From a virus, in IMG/VR virus record IMGVR_UViG_3300035670_000058, positions 1 to 64,000 of that record: a DNA stretch of 64,000 bases, one strand, 5' to 3'. This document shows positions 15,472 to 25,400 of this stretch, in pieces. Each line of letters starts with the position of its first letter. Positions within the stretch are counted from its first letter, which is position 1. A program made the translations under genes and the position numbers. The notes under the pieces were generated by a model that was not told the origin of the DNA, made no database searches, and saw only the letters and a list, made by a program, of their open reading frames with translations.

Positions 15472-15933
15472 ATGGTAACGGAATGGGTGTATTTTAAGAA
15501 GAATGTTAAATTCAATGTTGGGGTGCGGTATCATCTACGTGATGCTGACGGTCTTGTACTTAGCGAGGCTAACCCGTATGTAAACATTGATAAAAACTAT
15601 CTGCGGGATTTCTTGACTGCAAATAAGAGCGCGATTGAGAAGGGCTTGATTGTCCAAGTAGACGAGCCAGTCCTTACATTTGAAAGTCAGAACGCAATCT
15701 CTGACGAAGAAGCGGAGACAATAGTCAAGAATCTATTCACACTTAAAAAGCGTCTACCTGAGATCACTTCAGAGGCTGCGCTTGGTAAGTTATACGAGGC
15801 AGCAAAGCGTCAGAAGCGGGCACCGAAGATCATTGAAATGATTGAGAATCGACTTATGGAAATCTCTCCGTCAACAATGATGGGAGAGGCGTGGGATTTA
15901 CGAGGGGACGAAAACAACGAAGAAGGTGAATAA
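15472..15933 (+). CDS. Protein of unknown function, head-tail region
   Basis: 153 residues, ATG after CGGAGG. N-terminal beta part (VYFKKNVKFNVGVRYHL), then a charged helical part with an LeM-like EAALGKLYEAAKRQKRAP segment. First gene after the capsid terminator; head-tail joining or tail-assembly role is only inferred from position. Confidence 0.72.
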   Translation: MVTEWVYFKKNVKFNVGVRYHLRDADGLVLSEANPYVNIDKNYLRDFLTANKSAIEKGLIVQVDEPVLTFESQNAISDEEAETIVKNLFTLKKRLPEITSEAALGKLYEAAKRQKRAPKIIEMIENRLMEISPSTMMGEAWDLRGDENNEEGE

Positions 15934-15935
15934 TA

Positions 15936-16379
15936 TTGAATATGCTAGATTTGGTCCCAGCAATGCGGAGACATATTCACAACTATATTGAAACTGATGA
16001 AACAGATTCCGAGTTAGCAGCATTTCTAGCGGATGGGGTAGAAGCGCTACAGTTTAGATGGGATCGAACATACGTCATTACGCATATTCCACCTATGACG
16101 TTCACCGTGGAGCCTGTGATTGCATCAAAGGATAAGCGCCCTATTGTACTGATGGCTTCCATCATCTACAAGATGGGTAGATTGCAACTCTCTGGCTTTA
16201 CTGATGGAGATTTCTCCTACGATCCACAGCAGGGTCGTCAGAACCCTATCCAAATGGACATCGAAGAATTGGCGAGGTTCTTGCCAATCTATCGACTAGC
16301 AAAGGGCACAACCGCCCCAATGAGAGGCTACAACAATGTGTTGAATCCAGAATCATACAGGTGGTTGGCGCTACTCTAA
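15936..16379 (+). CDS. Putative head-tail connector
   Basis: 147 residues from TTG 15936 (AAGGTGA 6 bp upstream; an ATG lies at 15942). Predicted helical bundle start (LVPAMRRHIHNYIETDETDSELAAFLADGVEAL) matches the gp6/gp15-like connector pattern in which N-terminal helices bind DNA-exit ring partners. Two genes after the capsid, as expected for a head completion protein. Confidence 0.6.
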   Translation: MNMLDLVPAMRRHIHNYIETDETDSELAAFLADGVEALQFRWDRTYVITHIPPMTFTVEPVIASKDKRPIVLMASIIYKMGRLQLSGFTDGDFSYDPQQGRQNPIQMDIEELARFLPIYRLAKGTTAPMRGYNNVLNPESYRWLALL

Positions 16380-16388
16380 GGAGAAGGA

Positions 16389-17045
16389 ATGGTTGATGTA
16401 ACAATTATAGTCCCCACATATTTTGGGGGCAACATGCTATATAATTGTATAGACAGCATACACAAGGCAGTGACAAACCCCAAGATACTAGTATATAAAA
16501 ATGACATCGGTTGGCTTAAAGCATGCAATGAGGCCATGCAGTCAGTGACTGGCGATGTCATTTTGCTTAACGATGATACATTTGTGTTAACAGATATTAT
16601 TGCAGAGATGAGTAATCTGGCCTACTCCAAAGATGAGATAGGTATCGTGGGTGGAAAAGCCCTGTCTGCTGCAAATCCAGACACAATTATCAATTACGGT
16701 ATCTATGTGGGAGTGGATGGCAATACTGCTCACAAACATTTCGGTAGACCACGCGATTCTGTAGGAATAGAAACACAGAAGGCTGTCGAGGGTTCATGTA
16801 TCTATATCAAACGAGCGGTGCTTGATGAGGTTGGATACTTTGATGAAGCCTTTGGAATGGGCTACCGCGAGGAGGTTGATCACCAGTTTCGCGCAAGAGA
16901 AGCGGGTTGGAAGGTTGTCTCCTGTCCAACCGCTGAGTATATACATTATGTATCTCAGACACATAGCAAAGTTGGAATCAACAACGATAAGTACACATAT
17001 TTTATGGAAAAATGGGGAAAGAAATTAAAGTTAGGGATTGTATAG
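16389..17045 (+). CDS. Family 2-type glycosyltransferase
   Basis: 218 residues, ATG after AAGGAGAAGG. Classic GT-A features: VTIIVPTYFGG at the N-terminus, nucleotide-sugar/metal site LLNDDTFV (about residues 58-65), EGSCIYIKRAVLDEVGYFDEAF (about 137-158) and a YREEVD acidic motif (about 158) followed by RAREAGW. Such enzymes transfer sugar from a nucleotide sugar to an acceptor. Being embedded among head-tail genes it may glycosylate a virion protein; alternatively it modifies host wall glycans. Confidence 0.88.
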   Translation: MVDVTIIVPTYFGGNMLYNCIDSIHKAVTNPKILVYKNDIGWLKACNEAMQSVTGDVILLNDDTFVLTDIIAEMSNLAYSKDEIGIVGGKALSAANPDTIINYGIYVGVDGNTAHKHFGRPRDSVGIETQKAVEGSCIYIKRAVLDEVGYFDEAFGMGYREEVDHQFRAREAGWKVVSCPTAEYIHYVSQTHSKVGINNDKYTYFMEKWGKKLKLGIV

Positions 17046-17057
17046 AAGGAGAAGGAA

Positions 17058-18035
17058 ATGGCAACTAGAGCAATTGGTGAGATGGCTATTTTTTATGGCG
17101 ACAAGCAGAACAACGGCGAGTACGACAACGGAGTCTGGATGGATATACTTGATATCCCGTACATTCAGAACATTGAAGAAGCCGGGTTGTATAAAACTAT
17201 TATCAGGACGCTTTGGCTAGAATCGTCCGGTTGGTCCAAGACTATCCGTGAGAAGTATCCTCATGTTGTTCAGATTGGTCTACATGACCATCCCCTCTCT
17301 ACGCATATATCAAGACTGCCAGCCGATAGACAGTACGCATACTTGGCTGATTTAGAGAATTTAGATGGCGTTATGGTCCATCGTGAAGAGGAACGGCAAT
17401 TTTATCAAGTGACTCTTCCATCAAAGCCTGTAGAGCGTGTTGGCCTACCATTCCCTGTAGATAGTTATGAGAAAAGATATGGACATCTACGGAATTCCGA
17501 GAAGGAATACATTGGTTTAGGTGTGGGTGCGGCAGACAATGATCGCAACTTTATCTCTAACTTGATCGTATTTCAATCATTAAAATTAAGATACCCCGAC
17601 CTTCAAGGTGTGTTTCTATCTATCCCACATCAGTTAATGCCATACGTGATGTACATGGCAGAAAAATTCGACGGGGTTTATATCCACCAGCGGACAAATA
17701 TGAATGAATATCTTGAGATTCTTAACCGCTGTAAGTTTGTAATTAGTCTGCCTGATAGAAACACACCGGGTCGGCTCCAAGGAGAAGCAGCCTTCTTCGA
17801 TATCCCAGTGGTTGGTTCAAGCCGGTTGGAACTCCAAGAGGAGTTATTCCCTGACTTGAGCGTTGAACCGTTCGCATTAGAGGATGCCCTAGATTGCTCT
17901 CTGAGGCTTCTAGAAGACCCTGAGTGGGGCAGAAAGATCGCGGAGGACGCTCACAGCCTCTTAATAAAAGAATATAACTATGATAAGAGTCGTGAGAGAT
18001 TTAATGATTTGATGAAGAAAATAAAGGGTGAGTAA
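17058..18035 (+). CDS. Putative GT-B glycosyltransferase
   Basis: 325 residues, ATG after GAAGGAGAAGG and 12 bp behind the GT2 gene. The C-terminal half has a GT-B-like layout: NMNEYLEILNRCKFVISLPDR, a GRLQGEAAFFDIPVVGSS segment corresponding to the donor-binding E-x7-E region, and a final DDLMKKI-type helix after RLLEDPEWGRKIAEDAHSL. The N-terminal half is less conserved. Likely acts in the same glycan pathway as its neighbour; acceptor unknown. Confidence 0.75.
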   Translation: MATRAIGEMAIFYGDKQNNGEYDNGVWMDILDIPYIQNIEEAGLYKTIIRTLWLESSGWSKTIREKYPHVVQIGLHDHPLSTHISRLPADRQYAYLADLENLDGVMVHREEERQFYQVTLPSKPVERVGLPFPVDSYEKRYGHLRNSEKEYIGLGVGAADNDRNFISNLIVFQSLKLRYPDLQGVFLSIPHQLMPYVMYMAEKFDGVYIHQRTNMNEYLEILNRCKFVISLPDRNTPGRLQGEAAFFDIPVVGSSRLELQEELFPDLSVEPFALEDALDCSLRLLEDPEWGRKIAEDAHSLLIKEYNYDKSRERFNDLMKKIKGE

Positions 18036-18037
18036 CA

Positions 18038-18511
18038 TTGCCGGAAATTATCAGAGTTAATCGGGAGTGGATAAAGAGACAAATTGATTCTGCCCGAGTA
18101 AGTATAGGTCGGAATGTTTCGTTCTATACAACGAGCAGAACCGACTGTACGCTTTGTCTGGCTAGCGGTTACTACAATGAAACACTAGACTCAACATTCT
18201 ATACAGGATGCCCAATATGCTCAGGGAATTTCTACATCGATGCTGTTACCCAACACGTTGTCCTTGCAAGAGTCCACTGGACGAACGATGAAGCCGCAAC
18301 GGCTACACCGGGCGGCAAGTATTACATCGGTGACGCGACTGTAACTATAGACCCGTCGTATTTAGACGTGGCAGAAGCCACACAAAATGAGACAGGCACA
18401 GTCGTCGTTGATGGGCACGATATGCAGATAACAAAAATCATCCCGCAGGGCGCACCTGAACCTAATAGGTATCGGGTGGTTTTAAAGAACCAAGGAGAGC
18501 GCCCATCTTAA
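18038..18511 (+). CDS. Zinc-finger-containing connector-type protein
   Basis: 157 residues from TTG 18038 with AAGGGTGA upstream. CTLC near residue 37 and CPIC near residue 58 form a likely zinc knuckle inside an otherwise beta-rich protein. Proteins of this type are found in phage head-tail regions as stopper or neck proteins; that role is inferred from position only. Confidence 0.65.
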   Translation: MPEIIRVNREWIKRQIDSARVSIGRNVSFYTTSRTDCTLCLASGYYNETLDSTFYTGCPICSGNFYIDAVTQHVVLARVHWTNDEAATATPGGKYYIGDATVTIDPSYLDVAEATQNETGTVVVDGHDMQITKIIPQGAPEPNRYRVVLKNQGERPS

Positions 18512-18526
18512 GGTAAGGAGAGGACA

Positions 18527-18796
18527 ATGACATTTGAGACAAATATGGTTGTCTGCCCGCATTGCAACGAGGCATTTCAACATAATAAGATCAATGGTAT
18601 GGCACTAATAGAAGCAGCATCTGATATTGAGAAGCGCAAGCGTATGTATTGCAAGTTATCTTTGGATGCTTTAGAAAGATTGCAGAAAGAAGATAAGCTG
18701 AACTTCCCGCAGATAAAAAAGATTGTACTTGATAACTTCAATGATTATACAAGAGACATCCACACTATTATAGGCTTCGGAAGGGAGGCAGAATAA
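18527..18796 (+). CDS. Small zinc-binding protein of unknown function
   Basis: 89 residues, ATG after AAGGAGAGG. CPHC at about residues 11-14 and a lone Cys near 43; the remainder is helical and charged. No family recognised. Between two head-tail genes. Confidence 0.65.
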   Translation: MTFETNMVVCPHCNEAFQHNKINGMALIEAASDIEKRKRMYCKLSLDALERLQKEDKLNFPQIKKIVLDNFNDYTRDIHTIIGFGREAE

Positions 18797-18810
18797 GGGG
18801 TTGATACCCT

Positions 18811-19551
18811 ATGTTAAGAGTAACGGTTACGGGGCTAGAGTATTATCGAGAACGTTTTGCAAAAACGCCGTGGGTTATTAGAGATGCTATGTATACGACA
18901 GCTAGGGAATTACGCCCACGAATGTTGGACATAATTTCAGAAGCGTTTGGTCAAGCTGCTGATATGGCTGAAGGATTCCCACATGAATATATTGGCCCCT
19001 TAATGCGCGTTATACAAACTAAAGATGTGGATTGGATGGAAGGAGCAGACGGATTTTCAGTCTTCTTTGACTTTGATAAGTTAGGCACCTATGACGATTT
19101 AATAGAAGGAGCTCACTATAAAGCAGTATTAGCGGATGGTAGAACTTCCGAGATTCCATATAAAGGGGCTGAACTTAAAAACCCTGTTTTAAAACGCTAT
19201 TATGCGTGGCTTCGTTTAGATGAGGGATCACGCCAAGATACATACGAAAAAAGAGCAAAGTATTGGGAGTCTAAAGGACTTGCCCCTCAATGGCTGCTAC
19301 TAAATAATGGGCAAACACTTTATCAACCTTATATTCAACCAGCCCCTATTATTGAAACAATAGAAGCTTGGTTAGGTTACGAGGCAACGCGCCTGTTTAG
19401 AGAAGTTATAAATAGAGAATTTCAAAATCTATGGGGCCACAATTATATACCGACTCCTACTACATATGGAGCATTCAAGAAGCGGCCAGGGTATGAATAT
19501 ATCAGGGTTGGCAATAAGATGGCTGGCTCAAGAAAAATTAGAGATTATTAG
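18811..19551 (+). CDS. Putative tail-completion protein (HK97 gp10-like position)
   Basis: 246 residues; ribosome site weak (GGGGTTGATACCCT). Start resembles gp10-like neck proteins (VTVTGLEYYRERFAKTPWVIRDAMYTTARELRP), followed by an aromatic-rich C-terminal half unlike the short family members (usually about 150). It lies directly upstream of a tail-terminator-like gene, the normal order. Assignment tentative. Confidence 0.55.
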   Translation: MLRVTVTGLEYYRERFAKTPWVIRDAMYTTARELRPRMLDIISEAFGQAADMAEGFPHEYIGPLMRVIQTKDVDWMEGADGFSVFFDFDKLGTYDDLIEGAHYKAVLADGRTSEIPYKGAELKNPVLKRYYAWLRLDEGSRQDTYEKRAKYWESKGLAPQWLLLNNGQTLYQPYIQPAPIIETIEAWLGYEATRLFREVINREFQNLWGHNYIPTPTTYGAFKKRPGYEYIRVGNKMAGSRKIRDY

Positions 19552-19562
19552 GAGGGATGAAT

Positions 19563-20030
19563 ATGGTAGAGATGAAACAAGATACCGAAACGATAGCAAT
19601 CGCAGCCGGTATTACAACCTATTTATCCTCTCATGGTTATACTGGAATTGAAATTAACTCAGCCTTTATAGCAGATGAGCAGATTGCACCACCACTGATT
19701 TCATTATACTATCTTCCAAACGGTCCTGAACCGTTTCAAATGGGAAACACCACAGAGAAACTATACAAGAGAGTCCTACAGATTGACCTCTATATGGAAT
19801 CTCGACAGAAGGTGACAGCACTTGTTGACTTGCTGATGGATTATCTGGATACTTTTGCGGTGTACCTTACTGATCCTATGCAAAATAATGCAGTTGTTGG
19901 AAGTTTAACGTGCCAAGATACCGACTCGATTTATGGTCAGATAGTAACACCGACCGTAGAGCGGCCAAGGGTGGCACGTTGGAGGGGTATCCTTAGGGCT
20001 ACGCTTGAAGCGCATTATCCTAATGGATAG
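19563..20030 (+). CDS. Putative tail terminator protein
   Basis: ATG 19563 gives 7-bp spacing from AGGAGGG; the in-frame ATG at 19557 is too close. 155 residues. The layout of a helical start, then strands including KRVLQIDLYMESRQKVTALVDLLMDYLD, fits tail terminator proteins that cap the tail tube, and it precedes the major tail gene. Assignment from order and pattern. Confidence 0.6.
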   Translation: MVEMKQDTETIAIAAGITTYLSSHGYTGIEINSAFIADEQIAPPLISLYYLPNGPEPFQMGNTTEKLYKRVLQIDLYMESRQKVTALVDLLMDYLDTFAVYLTDPMQNNAVVGSLTCQDTDSIYGQIVTPTVERPRVARWRGILRATLEAHYPNG

Positions 20031-20146
20031 GCCCAGATAAGAATAACTTAGAGTGTTATTAGTAAGGAGCCGTACACAAAAATAGGGCGGCAAAGTGGAA
20101 AGGGAAGGGACGATATAGATAATTACCCTTAAAGGAGGAATAACTT

Positions 20147-21361
20147 ATGGCAAGAAGAGCAAGAGTGCACTCAAGAGATTTACAGCCCTTGATTGCAGCA
20201 CCAAAGGGATTATTTGCTGCCGCCCGAGTTCAACGATTCGATTGGCCGATAAATATTCCTGTAACATATGTAGATGAACTAGGACGCAAGTTGCACGTAG
20301 GTTCAACAAGAGAAATTCCAGAGGTAACAGTTACCGTGGAGGCTCTTGAATCAAGCCACAATGCATTTGCATATTTGACAGGCCACACACCGGGAACATT
20401 CCCAGTGTCGGGCGCATCAATTACAGACCTAAAAAACGTTGATGTTATCGGACAGATTAGAGATGCCTCTACTTTAGGCGTAGTCAATGCTCTTTACGTT
20501 CGACGTGGTATCGTAACAGGACTTGACGCTTCCTTTGATGTACGAAACAACTCAACTGTAACGTACACAGTTACTTCTAATCAGAAGAAAGAATTCAAGC
20601 AGCCAGTTTACTACCAGTCATTCACTGTGACAACAACTGGTTTGGGACAAACCCTAAGCCAGACACCTACATACTTGACAAGAACATCAGGATATATTAT
20701 CGATGCATTCCGCACAGGAACAGATGGCTCTAACGGATTCCTTGATGAGAGCCTTGTTGCGTATCAAGGAGACTTCAACGTTACTGGAAGTACGATTGTT
20801 TTCCGGGGCACAAATGTTCAGCCCAATGATACAATTTGGGTTACATACTGTGCACCAGTAACTACCAAGACATTTGAGGCTCTTGATAATGTTGCACCAG
20901 CAGCCATTCAAGGAAAATATGTTCCGCTTACAATCAGCGTGAGCGATATTCCGAGAGTACAAAGCGCTTCAATCCGCGCCTCATTCCAGAGCGAGTCAAT
21001 CGTAGAGATGGGTGGATTGGGCAAGCCGATTGGTGTAGAGTTGGGTATCCCTGAGGTTACAGGAGATATCACAGTCTTGAAGACTGACAATGAATTGCTT
21101 TCAATTCTTGAAGGCACGGGCACAGGATCAACCGGCCCTGTTGAGCAGGATGTAGAGTACGCTAAGGATACACTTCCGTTGAAGGTTACTCTAAAGGACC
21201 CCGCAAATCCAGCCCGCGCAATTATGACATACTATGTACCAGCAATTACGATCAACTCTGAAGGAGATTCTTCTAGTGTCAATGCTTCAATGGAAGAGAC
21301 ACTATCTTGGTCATCTTCAACAGGTGAGTTGTTCATCATGTCCGGTGCAGGAGTATATTGA
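20147..21361 (+). CDS. Major tail (tube) protein
   Basis: 404 residues, ATG after AAAGGAGG. Beta-rich throughout with repeated VTVTVEALESSHNAFAY / TKTFEALDNVAPA-type strands and conserved VYVRRGIVTGLDASFDV. Position between tail terminator and tail chaperone, plus a strong terminator right after, fits the abundant tube subunit. It is longer than typical (about 200-250), so extra surface domains are likely. Confidence 0.78.
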   Translation: MARRARVHSRDLQPLIAAPKGLFAAARVQRFDWPINIPVTYVDELGRKLHVGSTREIPEVTVTVEALESSHNAFAYLTGHTPGTFPVSGASITDLKNVDVIGQIRDASTLGVVNALYVRRGIVTGLDASFDVRNNSTVTYTVTSNQKKEFKQPVYYQSFTVTTTGLGQTLSQTPTYLTRTSGYIIDAFRTGTDGSNGFLDESLVAYQGDFNVTGSTIVFRGTNVQPNDTIWVTYCAPVTTKTFEALDNVAPAAIQGKYVPLTISVSDIPRVQSASIRASFQSESIVEMGGLGKPIGVELGIPEVTGDITVLKTDNELLSILEGTGTGSTGPVEQDVEYAKDTLPLKVTLKDPANPARAIMTYYVPAITINSEGDSSSVNASMEETLSWSSSTGELFIMSGAGVY

Positions 21362-21398
21362 TCCTAAGTAACTTGGGTTGCTATTAGATTAGCATTAA

Positions 21399-21437
21399 GG
21401 GGATAGCCTCATTTTGGGGCTATCCCCATATTTTTTA
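21399..21437 (+). terminator. Terminator after major tail gene
   Basis: GGGGATAGCC at 21399-21408 pairs with GGCTATCCCC at 21418-21427, followed by ATATTTTTT. Confidence 0.9.
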
Positions 21438-21452
21438 TTGGAGGAAAAGGAA

Positions 21453-22184
21453 TTGGGAAAGTTAACGAATCTCCTTAAGTGGCATAAACAAATTATTATT
21501 AAGGATGAAAAAGGATTAATTATTAGAGATCAAAATAATAATCCTATCCAAATGTACATGCGAGTCATTGGGGATAAAGACCTAGAAGATGCAATGCTCA
21601 AGGCACGCTTTGCTTCTGCACAGTTGCGCAAAGAATTAGCAAACTTGGAATCTGAGCAATATTTGGCAAATGTAGCAGTCTTTTCTGAGGCTACTAAAGA
21701 ACAGTGTATTGAAATGATTGTGCAAGGAAGAGCGGCTAACTGGGCTGGAGAAGCATTCTCTGTTGTAAAAATGCCCGATCTCCCTGAGATAAAGGAGATA
21801 GCCATTGATCCTGATGCTCCAACTCTTGAAGAGTTGGAAAAATTAGACAATGCAATTTTTGAGGTAAATACAAAATACCAAAAAGAATTGGCCCTATATG
21901 TTGAATCTAGAGAAAAAGGTTTAAGAACTGAACTTAAGGATTTACCGCTTGAGGAACTGCAAGAGAGGGCCAAAAATGAAGTCATTATTGTAATGGCTGT
22001 TTCTACGTATCTTGATACGCTAGCGGATGAAAAGATTTGGCGATCAGTTTATCAGGATGAAGAATTTACTATACCCGAATTTAATGGTATAGAAGAATTT
22101 CAAAACTTACATTCCTTTTTAAAGGACCAATTACGTCAGGAATATTCTTCCTTAGAACAAGGATTAGATGAAATAAAAAACTAA
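21453..22184 (+). CDS. Tail assembly chaperone, short form (gpG-like)
   Basis: TTG at 21453 follows GGAGGAAAAGG; upstream in-frame codons fall in the terminator. 243 residues, acidic and helical. It ends in the slippery heptamer A AAA AAC (22175-22181) directly before TAA. Slipping by -1 joins it to the frame ending at 22468. In long-tailed phages the short and frameshifted forms bind the tape measure and guide tail assembly. Position just upstream of the tape measure gene fits exactly. Confidence 0.85.
   Translation: MGKLTNLLKWHKQIIIKDEKGLIIRDQNNNPIQMYMRVIGDKDLEDAMLKARFASAQLRKELANLESEQYLANVAVFSEATKEQCIEMIVQGRAANWAGEAFSVVKMPDLPEIKEIAIDPDAPTLEELEKLDNAIFEVNTKYQKELALYVESREKGLRTELKDLPLEELQERAKNEVIIVMAVSTYLDTLADEKIWRSVYQDEEFTIPEFNGIEEFQNLHSFLKDQLRQEYSSLEQGLDEIKN
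22175..22181 (+). promoter_or_regulatory. Programmed -1 ribosomal frameshift site
   Basis: AAAAAAC read as A AAA AAC in the chaperone frame, immediately followed by the zero-frame stop TAA. The -1 frame stays open for 95 codons. A stimulatory structure downstream was not worked out. Confidence 0.85.
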
Positions 22185-22468
22185 TAGAGGGTAGCGCTTG
22201 GGCCAGTATATTAGCAATCGCTAAAGTTACAGGGCTACCCATTCTAGAAGGTATTAAGAGCGCTGATGATATGCCTTATCCAATTTCTTATGCAATTATG
22301 CAGCGTACAAGAATTGACTCGTTTGCTGAGTTGCCAAAAGAGAAGCGGCCACCGAGAGACTTGTGGTACAAGCCTCATAAGTTAGAAGAATTTTTTGATG
22401 AAGTCTTTGAGCGAAAGGATACAAGCCAGCCGAAATTTGTAGAGTTTGACCTAGAGGATGTGGAATAA
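22175..22468 (+). CDS. -1 frameshift extension of the tail assembly chaperone (gpGT-like)
   Basis: After the A AAA AAC site the -1 frame reads on without a stop from codon CTA at 22181 to TAA at 22466-22468, adding 95 residues; the fusion would be about 338 residues. An ATG at 22271 lies in this frame but has no good ribosome site, so the segment is more likely made by frameshifting. The extension contains MPYPISYAIMQRTRIDSF and an acidic C-terminus, like T-domains that contact the tape measure. It ends 3 bp before the tape measure gene. Confidence 0.8.
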   Translation, partial: KKLIEGSAWASILAIAKVTGLPILEGIKSADDMPYPISYAIMQRTRIDSFAELPKEKRPPRDLWYKPHKLEEFFDEVFERKDTSQPKFVEFDLEDVE

Positions 22469-22471
22469 TAA

Positions 22472-25400
22472 ATGGCAGGAAGAATTGTAATCGGAGTTGA
22501 AGGGTCTGCACCTACATTAAATTCATTTTTTGCTGGTGTCTCCAGAACAGCGGATACTTGGGTTAGGGATATGGAGTCTAAGTATGCAAGAGTATTTGCA
22601 ACTGGCGACCCGAGCAGAGGCTTTAAACCTATAACCACAAAAATGTTTGATAATGGTGTATTAGATCGATCAAGCGTTAACTTTAGAGAATGGGGTTCAG
22701 CAATTAAAACGACCCGTTTTGAAGTTGATGAATTGCGTAACTCAATTAAAGCTACTGTTAAGGCTGGACTTGTTTTAAGCGATGGTACATTTCTTCCTGT
22801 TCAAACAGTGCAACGCGAATTTGGTGATGCTAAAAAGTGGCTTCAAGCCCTTAATGATGTTGAAGCTGCCAATGCCCGAATAGCACAGTTGCAGCAAACT
22901 AGGGATGCTAAAAGATTTGCGCTTGATAGATCAAGATTATATTCGACAGCACAAGTTCAAAATCTTCAAGCACAAGAAACGTCACAAATTCAAGCACGAA
23001 CTGCGGCACAACAACAGTTTAATCAGGCTCTTCAACGATGGCAAAATCTTCAAGCATCTCCCGGTCCCGGTCCCGGCGCTCCTTTAGCCGCTACTCAAGC
23101 ATGGGCAGCGGGTTTAACACAGGCTCAACAAGACCTACAAGTAAAAACTGCTGCTTTAAATACAGCAACAAGTAATCTAGTTAATACCCAGCAACAACTC
23201 GCAGTTGCAATGTCAAATCCCGCGTATGCCAATTATCAAAACGAATTAGATAAAATTGATAGATCATACAATAGGATGTCAAGGCCAGCACGTAAAGGTT
23301 TAGTAGATGCACAAAATAGAGAACTACAATTCTCAACAGGTAAATTAGAGAACTTCCCACCGGAATTTACACAAATTCCTACAGCCGCTAAGCGAGAGCT
23401 TGCTAGAGCAGGACTAAACGTCCTTAATCCTGACGAAATGGTAAATACTCAGAAGGCTAATTTTGGTACTGCCTATAGAGACTTAACGACAGGGTTAACT
23501 CATTTTAACGTTGAGTGGATGAATACTCAGCAAATTGGTGGTCAAAATATTCAAACAATGCAGAAGGCTACCATTACTGTTGATAAGTATGGAAAGGTTG
23601 TACATACGACAGCCAGAAATCTTCGTGGATTTGGAAATATGCTTGAAATGATTGGGCGTGACTTCCAAAAGGTTATTGAATGGACAGTTGCAACAACACT
23701 TATCTTTGGAAGCATTCAAGCAATGGGCCAGGCTGTAGATATTATCAAGCAATTAGATGCTGATTTGACTCGTTTTGCAGTTACTGCTAATTTAAGCACT
23801 AAAGAAGTTAAAGGTTTTTATGATAGTATGTTTAGAGTTGCACAATCAACTGCAACTCCAATTGAAGAACTTGTAACTGCTGCTGACGATTTAGCGCTAG
23901 CTATACGACGACCGGGCCAAAGTACCCAAGAGTTACTTGTAGATATTGAAAGACTTGCCGAAGCAATTGGTATTTATACTAACCTTACTGGGCAGGATAC
24001 AGTATCTGCAACTGATCAGTTAGTTGCTGTCATGAAACAATTAGGATATACAGCAACTGGAGTCTTTGAAATTTTAAATAAGGTTACTGCTGCCGCTGGA
24101 GGACAGGCAGGAGCAATTGCTGATATCACCAAAGGTCTTGCTGTTATGGCAGAAGCCGGCGAACAAGCCGGTTTATCTGTTGATCAACAAATTGGTGTTA
24201 TTAAAACACTGTCTCAGGTTACATCTAAGTCTCCTGCTGAAGTAGCAACAGCCTTTAAAAACTTGGTAGGCGCGTTGGAAAATCCAGCGGCTATTAAGGC
24301 ATTAAAAGCACTTAATATTCAATTGATTAGCGAAGGCAATGATATTATTGGAATCTATCAGAATATTGCTGAGAAGATTACTTTGGGACAAATTGCTCCA
24401 ACAGAGGTGTCTGGTTTACTAAGGGCAATCTCTGGAGGACCAAGACGTGCACCGGATGCTGCGGCACTTCTTGCTAATATTAATACAGTTGTTAAAGAAA
24501 CAGGTGTTTCCCAAAGAGCCACCAACGAAGCATTCCTGGCTAATGCCCAAATTATGGATACATTGAATGCTAAGTTTACCCAGTTCCAAAATGTACTAAA
24601 GAATCAAACTTTCAAGCAGTTTGGACAGGTTGTAAATGATGTTTTAAGCACATTAATTCCATTAGTTACTAAATTATTAGAAGGTTTAACTCTTATACCG
24701 CCGCAAGCATTTACTGCTATGGCCGCTCTTACAGGCATGTTCCTTGTAATGCGGCTAGGTAGCAAGGCTATTTTAGGGCTAGCAGGAGCGCTTCGTGATC
24801 TTGCAATGGCGCAAAGAGATTCTACTAACCAACTTAACCTATGGAAACAAGCCCAAGCAAATGCAAATAGTACAACTATGATGGGCAGACTATCTTCTAA
24901 TAAGGGCAAAATTGCGGGAGTTGCAGCAGGGGCTGCAACCGGGGCTGCATTAGCAGCAGCATCTGGTGGGGGTATGCAGCAGATGGCCGGGGCTGGATTA
25001 TCTGGCTTAGGTATGGCCCTTATGATGCTACCAGAACCTTCGATGCTGACAAAAGTTGCGGGCGGGGTGGCTATTGTTGCTGGCTCGTTACTGGCTATGT
25101 GGGATGGAGGAATGAAAGCCGCTAAATCAAATGAGGAAGTCGCAGCCTCTGTTGTTCAAATATATACTAGTGCTAGAAACGCATCTGAAACTGTTAATGC
25201 TCTTCAAAAAGATCAAAAGTTGTTAACAGCTCAAATGGATATTTTAAATAAAAAGCAATCGCTTACAAATGAAGAACAAGCATCCTTAATTCAACTAAAT
25301 AAAGAATGGGCTGCAAGTTCTATTGCAGTGGCTGAAGCACAGAATGAACTAAATGCTTCACTAGAAGCATTAGCAACCGAACTTCCCCAATTTAAAAATA

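Noticed and set aside
22271-22468. Independent 65-residue gene from ATG 22271
   Set aside because: It lacks a good ribosome site and the frame continues upstream to the slippery site, so it is better read as the frameshift extension.
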